Assembly: GCA_903938205.1 (NCBI GenBank)
Contig: CAJACJ010000223.1
Span: 1 to 7,720, forward strand
Direction: 5' to 3'
DNA: 7,720 nt
Origin: an uncultured bacterium
GTDB lineage: Bacteria; Planctomycetota; Phycisphaerae; Phycisphaerales; SM1A02
The notes beneath the pieces were generated by a model, which was not told the origin of the DNA, did not search any database, and was given only the letters and a program-made list of their open reading frames with translations. A program made the translations under genes and the position numbers. Of this stretch, positions 1-4,918 are shown piece after piece (within the stretch, counting starts at the first letter, position 1; each line of letters opens with the position of its first letter).

Positions 1-117
1 GGAGCAATTGCATGGATGTTGCAGCGCATGGACGAAATGGAAACTCAGCGCGAGGGAAAAATTCACGCTAGCAACAAAAATCCGCCGCCAGCGCCGCCAT
101 CACAACCGTCAGTGTGA
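1..117 (+). CDS. C-terminal fragment of an unrecognised protein (5' end outside window)
   Basis: Frame 1 is open from the first base to a TGA at 115-117, giving 38 residues. They begin GAIAWMLQRMDEMETQREGK and end in a Pro/Ala/Ser-rich tail (NPPPAPPSQPSV). The first part looks like an amphipathic, charged helix and the tail like a disordered C-terminus, which is a plausible real protein end. I do not recognise the family. It lies on the same strand as glmL, 165 nt upstream of its ATG, so it could belong to the same functional cluster (for example a cobalamin-dependent mutase locus), but the fragment does not show this. It could also be a chance open stretch, since it is short and its start is not visible. 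Confidence 0.5.
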   Translation, partial: GAIAWMLQRMDEMETQREGKIHASNKNPPPAPPSQPSV

Positions 118-211
118 AAGCAATTCATCGCTCATGGCCGCCATCTCAATCAAAGCCTAAACGCCTTGGTTCTTGCCCAGGCAACGCCATCCTCCGCTGG
201 CATTTTCAACA

Positions 212-238
212 TCTGTTTCATCTGAAACATGAAACAGA
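212..238. promoter_or_regulatory. Operator-like palindrome / hairpin upstream of glmL
   Basis: A perfect 10-bp inverted repeat, TCTGTTTCAT (212-221) and ATGAAACAGA (229-238), encloses a 7-nt loop. It can also be read as a 7-bp word: TGTTTCA at 214-220, then TGAAACA twice in tandem at 223-229 and 230-236. The first two words form the near-symmetric 16-mer TGTTTCATCTGAAACA. The element ends 44 nt before the ATG at 283. No T-run follows it on either side, so it is unlikely to be an intrinsic terminator of the upstream gene. The word arrangement resembles a binding site for a dimeric repressor with an extra half-site. The regulator is unknown, and an RNA hairpin in the leader is the alternative. 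Confidence 0.45.
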
Positions 239-282
239 ATTGATCAAATTCCACCGCGCTGCGTGTAGGCTTGCCAATCAAC

Positions 283-2175
283 ATGAGCGGCGCCGCAAAA
301 AATCAGAGCAGCTTGAACAAAGACACTCTTGAAATTGTTGTGGCCACGGATTGCGGCAGCACCACCACTAAAGCCATCATGTTGGAAAAAAAAGATGGAC
401 ACTGGCGCCAAACTTTTCGCGGCGAGGCTCCGACCACCGTTGAAGAACCACTAGCCGACGTGACCATGGGCGTCACCAACGCCGTGATGGAATTGCAAGA
501 ACTTTCTGGCCGCCGCCTGATTGACGACGATGGAAAAATAATTCGTCGCACTTCGCGCAGCGACCCAATTGGTTGCGACGCGTATGTCAGCACATCAAGC
601 GCGGGTGGCGGATTGCAAATGATGGTGGCTGGCGTGGTGAAAGAAATGACCGCCGAAAGCGCCAAGCGCGCGGCGCTAGGCGCGGGCGCGATTGTCATGG
701 ACACCATCGCGGGTAATGATCGCCGCAAGCCGCATGAGCAGATTCAGCGCATCCGCGAACTGCGCCCCGACATGGTTTTGATTTCTGGTGGCACCGACGG
801 CGGCGACCAGCGCAAAGTTGTTGAAATTGCGGAACTGATCGCGCCCGCCAAGCCGCGTCCGCGTTTTGGCGGCGAGTATCAATTGCCGCTGATTTATGCT
901 GGAAATCGCGAAGCCGTGGCTGCCATTCGAAAAGTATTTGACGCGCCTGGCTTTGACTTATCCGTGGTGGACAATTTGCGCCCAACGCTTGAGCGTGAAA
1001 ATTTAGGACCCGCGCGCGAGAAAATTCACGATGTATTTCTTGAGCATGTCATGGCGCACGCGCCGGGATACGAACGACTTATCAGTTGGTCCGACGCGCC
1101 CATCATGCCAACGCCTGGCGCCGTGGGCGACATTCTGCAGGACATTGCAAAGCGCCGCGGCATAAACGCGGTGTGCGTGGATATTGGTGGCGCAACCACG
1201 GATGTGTTCAGCGTGTACGACGGCGTGTTCAATAGAACGGTCAGCGCGAATTTGGGAATGAGTTATTCCATTTCAAATGTGTGCGCCGAGGCCGGTATGG
1301 ACAATGTGTTGCGATGGGTGCACGTGGACATGGATGAGCGCGAACTTCGCAACCGCGTGAAAAATAAAATGGTGCGGCCAACCACAATTCCGCAAACGCT
1401 GGAGGCGCTCATTTTTGAGCAAGCCGTCGCGCGCGAAGCCTTGCGACTTGCGTTTGTGCAGCATCGCTCGTTCGCCACAAATCTAAAAGGCGTGCAGCAG
1501 CAGCGCACCGTGGGCGATGTCTTTACGCAGCAAGATGCTGGCGCAAGCCTTGTTGACCGCATGCGCATGGATTTGCTGGTGGCTTCTGGCGGCGTGCTTA
1601 GTCACGCGCCGCGCCTTGAGCAAACCGCCGCAATGTTGCTGGATAGTTTCGAGCCCGAAGGTTTTACTGAGCTAGCCAAGGACAGCATTTTCATGATGCC
1701 GCATTTGGGCGTGTTCGCCAGCGTGCATGCGCAAGCCGCGCTTGAAGTTGTTGAGAAAGATTGCTTGATCGTGTTGGGTAGCGCGGTCAGCGCCAAGGGG
1801 CAGGGGAAAATATCCAAGCCATGCTTTGCGTGGACCATGAAGATCACCAAAGCTGGTGATGCGCAGCAGGGGACTCTTTCAAACAATTCGGTCGGCACAC
1901 AACACAAAGATTCCGACGCCAGTGGCGCGCTTCTTTGCGGCGACATTGCGCAAGTTGCGCTTTCGCCAGGCGCAGAGGCGGACATAGAAGTTCGTCCAGA
2001 GCGCGGATTTGATTTTGGCGCCGGTCCAGGCAAGACCATTACGCGCAAAGTTCGCGGTGGCCCGCTGGGCGTGATCTTTGACGCGCGTGGAAGGCCACTT
2101 GCTTTGCCCACCGATTTGTCTGAGCGCCGCGCGTGCTTGAACAAATGGATTAAGGCGTTGCGCGTTTACGGGTAA
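283..2175 (+). CDS. glmL: GlmL/MutL-family ASKHA ATPase, accessory protein of B12-dependent mutases
   Basis: This 630-residue protein (numbered from the ATG at 283) belongs to the glutamate mutase MutL/GlmL family, which is unrelated to mismatch-repair MutL. The ASKHA phosphate-binding motifs are visible: TDCGSTTTKA (22-31), ISGGTDGGD (167-175), VDIGGATTDVFSV (299-311) and VASGGVLSHAP (433-443). SSAGGGLQMMVAGVV (105-119) and MPTPGAVGDIL (275-285) are typical of this family. Members are thought to reactivate or maintain adenosylcobalamin-dependent glutamate mutase or aminomutases by exchanging damaged cofactor; this is family knowledge, not shown here. The protein is longer than the roughly 460-residue clostridial form. 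After residue 500 it carries a tail containing GFDFGAGPGK and a GPLGVIFDARGRPLALP segment, a tail I recall from other long members. A TTG at 271 is in frame, but AGG at 267-269 is only 1 nt from it; the same AGG is 13 nt from the ATG. The ATG is preferred, and neither start has a good Shine-Dalgarno. No partner mutase lies in the window. Confidence 0.9.
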   Translation: MSGAAKNQSSLNKDTLEIVVATDCGSTTTKAIMLEKKDGHWRQTFRGEAPTTVEEPLADVTMGVTNAVMELQELSGRRLIDDDGKIIRRTSRSDPIGCDAYVSTSSAGGGLQMMVAGVVKEMTAESAKRAALGAGAIVMDTIAGNDRRKPHEQIQRIRELRPDMVLISGGTDGGDQRKVVEIAELIAPAKPRPRFGGEYQLPLIYAGNREAVAAIRKVFDAPGFDLSVVDNLRPTLERENLGPAREKIHDVFLEHVMAHAPGYERLISWSDAPIMPTPGAVGDILQDIAKRRGINAVCVDIGGATTDVFSVYDGVFNRTVSANLGMSYSISNVCAEAGMDNVLRWVHVDMDERELRNRVKNKMVRPTTIPQTLEALIFEQAVAREALRLAFVQHRSFATNLKGVQQQRTVGDVFTQQDAGASLVDRMRMDLLVASGGVLSHAPRLEQTAAMLLDSFEPEGFTELAKDSIFMMPHLGVFASVHAQAALEVVEKDCLIVLGSAVSAKGQGKISKPCFAWTMKITKAGDAQQGTLSNNSVGTQHKDSDASGALLCGDIAQVALSPGAEADIEVRPERGFDFGAGPGKTITRKVRGGPLGVIFDARGRPLALPTDLSERRACLNKWIKALRVYG

Positions 2176-2247
2176 AATACCGCGTTTATAATCCATTTTC
2201 ATTCGCTTTTCTCATTCGATGTATCCAACAAGCACAAGCCAACACTG

Positions 2248-2297
2248 TCTATAAAAATATAGAAGGCGGTCACCAGAATGAACCGGTGACCGCCTTC
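2248..2297 (-). terminator. Intrinsic terminator of the Kelch/cohesin-like gene
   Basis: A perfect 13-bp inverted repeat, GAAGGCGGTCACC (2262-2274) and GGTGACCGCCTTC (2285-2297), has a 10-nt loop. On the minus strand the stem starts 21 nt after the stop codon and is followed by TATATTTTTATAGA, giving the expected T-rich tract. That tract is itself a small inverted repeat (TCTATA/TATAGA, 2248-2263). On the plus strand the sequence after the stem (GTCAATTTCAAAT) is only weakly T-rich, so it is a poor terminator for glmL, although some bidirectional action is possible. Confidence 0.85.
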
Positions 2298-2318
2298 GTC
2301 AATTTCAAATCAACTTAC

Positions 2319-4814
2319 TTAGTTTGCATTTCGGACAACCGCAACATCAACCCAACCATCCTTGTTCATATGACCACCGTTGTTGGCCATGCGAACATCT
2401 TCCATGTCAAGCCAGCCGTCGTTGTTCAAGTCGGCGCCGACTAAATCCGTCAGGCCGCGATTAACAAGTTCAGCAACAGAGATGCCACTGAGCGGTTCTG
2501 GCGGACTTGTGAACGAAGTGCCGCAACCGGTTTCGCCCTGCTGTCCAAAGTTGCCAATGATGATGTTGCCATCATTCGTATTGATCATGCCGTTGCCGTC
2601 CAAGTCCGCGTTTGGATTGCCCACGATGTAGGCGCCCCAGTCGAGAACATCGACAACTTCGTCGTTGATCAAATCACCAGCGACCAATGTGGCCGTTGAA
2701 TTCCAAATCAGACCGCCGTCAATCACTGTGGCAACGCGTCGAAGTGAACGACCCTTCTCTTCAATGGCAACGCAGTCATATGTGTCGACCGCGAGATCAG
2801 TGAGCGAGATAGTTCCTGCACCATTCATAAGCGTGACAGGTTGCGACGCTTTAAGCGTGTAACCATTGGTGCCGTGAATGTTCAGCGTGAGAAGTCGCGC
2901 GCTGCTGGCCGCGTAACTACCGCTGTTGGTGTATGACACCGCGAAGTCACCAGTATTGGAGTTGTTCACCGTTACGCTGGTAGTTGCCTGCGTCACGTTG
3001 CCGCACGGATCGGTCGCTGACCAAGTCACAGTTGTTGTTCCAACAGGGAATGCCGCGTTTAAAGACGCGCCGTCACTGCGCACAGAAGACTCTGTCAGCG
3101 GGGAGCACGCATCTGTTGCGGTTGGAGCTATCAGCGCGATATTGGCAAAGTTGCCCATGCCAGCTTCCGCTTGAACCGTAACATTCGCAGGCACATTGCT
3201 GAGCACGGGCGCGCCGTCATCAACAACAAAGCCCGCAGAATCTAAAAGGGTGGGGAATGTTGCCCCACCGTAACCATCCGTAAACTGGGTTGTCATCGAA
3301 CCTAAGTTAAAGAATTGAACTTCATTTCCCATAGCATTACAAGCACCTGCAACCACCGTAAAGTTCAATCGAGCAACCGTAACTTCAGAAGGTGCTGGAC
3401 GGAGTTCCCAAGTTTCAGAATGTCCAATACGACCAGATGGACTTGGTCCCATGCCGCCCGAGAAAATCAAAGCATCACGATTCCGATCGTATGCCATGCC
3501 CATATAGCCTCGTGCCGGACCAGAAGAATTACATAATTCCCATCCGCCATTGCGGAATCGATATGTTGTTTGATATTCAACTTCTCCGCAGCAAGTGGTT
3601 CCTCCATGAATCACCATTTCCCCGCGTTTGGAGTCGTATGCCATACCAAAAACATAACGCGCTGGACCATTCGTGGCGATCCGCACCCAGTTCGCACCGT
3701 CCCATGTCCAAGTGTCGCTACGGTTGTAGTAGTAGAAGCCACCGTGAAGCATCACTTTGCCCAAACTTTCATCAAAGACCATTCTGTGGGCATATAGATT
3801 TCCAATCGGACTGTTGGCAATTCGATTCCAAGTGTTGTTGCTGGGATTCCATTCGCAAGTGTCCGACATTAAGTACGAACCGTTGTACCCCCCATGCACT
3901 ACAAGACGATTTCGAATTCGATCGAATGCCATTGCAAAATCGCCTCTGCCAGGAATTTGGTTGTTGTTCAGCAAGGTCCAAGTAGAGCCGTCCCAACTCC
4001 AAAGATCTGAATAAGCAGGATTGCCGCCGTATCCACCAAAAAGCAAGCAGCGATGACCATTCGGGTCGTAGACCAATGCTCCTGCTCCTCGTGATGCTGG
4101 ACCAGATTGGCTTTTAAGTTCCCAAGAAACCCCAGACCATTCCCAAGTTTTACCATCTGAAACTAGTACTGTCTTGTGGCGCATTTCGTCATATGCAATC
4201 TCATAAGCACCCGGTGCTGATGTAGCAACTTCTTTCCATTCTGTTTGACAAGGCGATGCACTTGAACCTCCAGCAGGAGAGCTTCCCGGTGGAATTGATG
4301 TCAGAACCATAACCGTTCCAGTTTGTTGATTCAGGTTGTACATAACAGAAAATGGTTCATCGCCGGCCTGAACACTATCAAGGCGTAGTTTGGAAGGCGG
4401 CCATTGCATAAGCAACTGTCCGGCAACAATTGAAGTCTGAACATCACTGAGGGAGGCGGTGACTTGTACAGCACTATTTATAGAAGTACATCCAATGGCG
4501 TTTGACTTTAAAGCAAGTGTTGGACCACTACTTGTCAAAGAATTTGCTTCGCTTGTTTCACCATTTGAAGTTCCGGGTTGACCAGCGAATATCCATGGGC
4601 CTGTGGTTTGAATCGCACCACTATGTAGAGCATTTGACGGATTGGAATCTGAATCGCGTGAAGTCACGACGGAGGATTTGGTATTTTGTACTACACCAGT
4701 TTTAAGATTCGAAGTCGACGATCCTTTGGGCAGTACCACTGCGTGGGCAGGAACAACGGTGAACATAAATGCCGAATATATAAATAACAATCCCATTTTG
4801 ATCTTGTTCTTCAT
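2319..4814 (-). CDS. Secreted Kelch-propeller / cohesin-like / HYR / dockerin-like protein (gene B)
   Basis: The protein has 831 residues. A Sec signal peptide (basic start, hydrophobic 8-21, likely cut after AHA at 25) is followed by a Ser/Thr-rich segment to about 100. The first half of a cohesin-like beta-sandwich spans about 105-180. A six-blade Kelch-like propeller covers about 190-473, with GG doublets at 260-261, 308-309, 358-359, 404-405 and 453-454 and paired Trp/aromatic strands. The second sandwich half runs about 475-530, then an HYR domain 535-617 (TDAC and TDPCGN cysteines). A conserved domain with TYDC (678-681) follows. EF-hand loops start at D714 (non-canonical, Ile at position 3), D737 and D795, with a partial fourth near the end. 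There is no C-terminal membrane helix or PEP-CTERM signal, so it is probably exported and soluble or retained through its tail. Start choice: AAAGGA lies 6 nt before the ATG. The ligand is unknown, and no catalytic motif was seen. Confidence 0.9.
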   Translation of the reverse strand: MKNKIKMGLLFIYSAFMFTVVPAHAVVLPKGSSTSNLKTGVVQNTKSSVVTSRDSDSNPSNALHSGAIQTTGPWIFAGQPGTSNGETSEANSLTSSGPTLALKSNAIGCTSINSAVQVTASLSDVQTSIVAGQLLMQWPPSKLRLDSVQAGDEPFSVMYNLNQQTGTVMVLTSIPPGSSPAGGSSASPCQTEWKEVATSAPGAYEIAYDEMRHKTVLVSDGKTWEWSGVSWELKSQSGPASRGAGALVYDPNGHRCLLFGGYGGNPAYSDLWSWDGSTWTLLNNNQIPGRGDFAMAFDRIRNRLVVHGGYNGSYLMSDTCEWNPSNNTWNRIANSPIGNLYAHRMVFDESLGKVMLHGGFYYYNRSDTWTWDGANWVRIATNGPARYVFGMAYDSKRGEMVIHGGTTCCGEVEYQTTYRFRNGGWELCNSSGPARGYMGMAYDRNRDALIFSGGMGPSPSGRIGHSETWELRPAPSEVTVARLNFTVVAGACNAMGNEVQFFNLGSMTTQFTDGYGGATFPTLLDSAGFVVDDGAPVLSNVPANVTVQAEAGMGNFANIALIAPTATDACSPLTESSVRSDGASLNAAFPVGTTTVTWSATDPCGNVTQATTSVTVNNSNTGDFAVSYTNSGSYAASSARLLTLNIHGTNGYTLKASQPVTLMNGAGTISLTDLAVDTYDCVAIEEKGRSLRRVATVIDGGLIWNSTATLVAGDLINDEVVDVLDWGAYIVGNPNADLDGNGMINTNDGNIIIGNFGQQGETGCGTSFTSPPEPLSGISVAELVNRGLTDLVGADLNNDGWLDMEDVRMANNGGHMNKDGWVDVAVVRNAN
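2322..2990 (-). repeat. Duplicated C-terminal module, copy in gene B
   Basis: This stretch aligns without gaps to 4922-5590 at an exact offset of 2,600 nt. By hand I count about 36 mismatches in the 600 aligned bases 2341-2940, roughly 94% identity. It encodes the TYDC-containing domain and all the EF-hand loops. Identity falls abruptly at about 2985 within the end of the HYR domain, although the ungapped register continues to about 3290 at lower identity. On the other side similarity ends near the stop codon. The block is a diverged duplicate, possibly homogenised by gene conversion. Confidence 0.9.
3390..4253 (-). other. Kelch-like propeller domain inserted in a cohesin-like domain
   Basis: Codons 188-475 of gene B encode six repeats of about 45-50 residues. 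Each has the pattern 'hydrophobic-A/V-Y/F-D.....(L/V)(V/I).(F/H)GG....(T/W)W.W....W..(L/I)'. The N-terminal strand TEWKEV can complete the last blade, which ends ETWELRP, giving the usual ring closure with adjacent chain ends. The paralogue in gene A lacks this segment entirely at the matching position. A sampled stretch (3601-3660) has 29 of 60 G+C, against 36 of 60 in the shared C-terminal module (2581-2640), so composition differs locally. Confidence 0.8.
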
Positions 4815-4820
4815 TGCATT

Positions 4821-4826
4821 TCCTTT
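4821..4826 (-). promoter_or_regulatory. Shine-Dalgarno of gene B
   Basis: Minus-strand AAAGGA is followed by 6 nt and then the ATG at 4814. This fixes the start over the in-frame Met at residue 7. Confidence 0.7.
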
Positions 4827-4843
4827 ATTGTTTTTCCAAAAAA

Positions 4844-4865
4844 CTTATACCCGAAATCTGTTTCG
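4844..4865 (-). promoter_or_regulatory. Tentative -10 element and small palindrome upstream of gene B
   Basis: Minus-strand TATAAG (4844-4849) matches the TATAAT -10 consensus at 5 of 6 positions and lies 29 nt before the ATG, leaving room for a short leader with the Shine-Dalgarno. No convincing -35 is present at 16-18 nt. Directly upstream is a CGAAA/TTTCG inverted repeat (4852-4856 and 4861-4865) with a 4-nt loop, possibly an operator. Between the -10 and the Shine-Dalgarno is a GTTTTT/AAAAAC inverted repeat (4830-4844). Confidence 0.3.
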
Positions 4866-4877
4866 TCCAGTAAGAAA

Positions 4878-4906
4878 GGGGAGATCCAGACCAACTGGAT
4901 CTCCCC
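4878..4906 (-). terminator. Intrinsic terminator of the lectin/cohesin-like gene
   Basis: A perfect 12-bp inverted repeat, GGGGAGATCCAG (4878-4889) and CTGGATCTCCCC (4895-4906), has a 5-nt loop and lies 12 nt past the stop codon of gene A. On the minus strand it is followed by TTTCTTACTGG, a short T-rich tract. It separates gene A from gene B, so the two are unlikely to be a simple co-transcribed operon, although read-through is possible. Confidence 0.8.
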
Positions 4907-4918
4907 CGTGTAATCAAC

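Noticed and set aside
114..332. A 72-codon open frame starting with GTG that overlaps the upstream stop in a GTGA arrangement
   Set aside because: The overlap looks operon-like, but the frame runs over the palindrome and 50 nt into glmL. Its translation is His/Arg/Gln-rich with no domain character, and there is no Shine-Dalgarno.
1602..2144. A 180-codon open frame on the minus strand inside glmL
   Set aside because: It is opposite a clearly conserved coding region and its composition is that of an antisense shadow of a G+C-biased gene.
3392..3985. A 197-codon open frame on the plus strand opposite the Kelch region
   Set aside because: It is antisense to a well-supported repeat domain. The Cys/Arg/His-rich translation has no recognisable motif.
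4856..4864. 9-mer ATCTGTTTC shared between the glmL palindrome (211-219) and the gene B upstream region
   Set aside because: The match stops at 9 bases and the symmetry around it differs in the two places, so coincidence is the simpler explanation.
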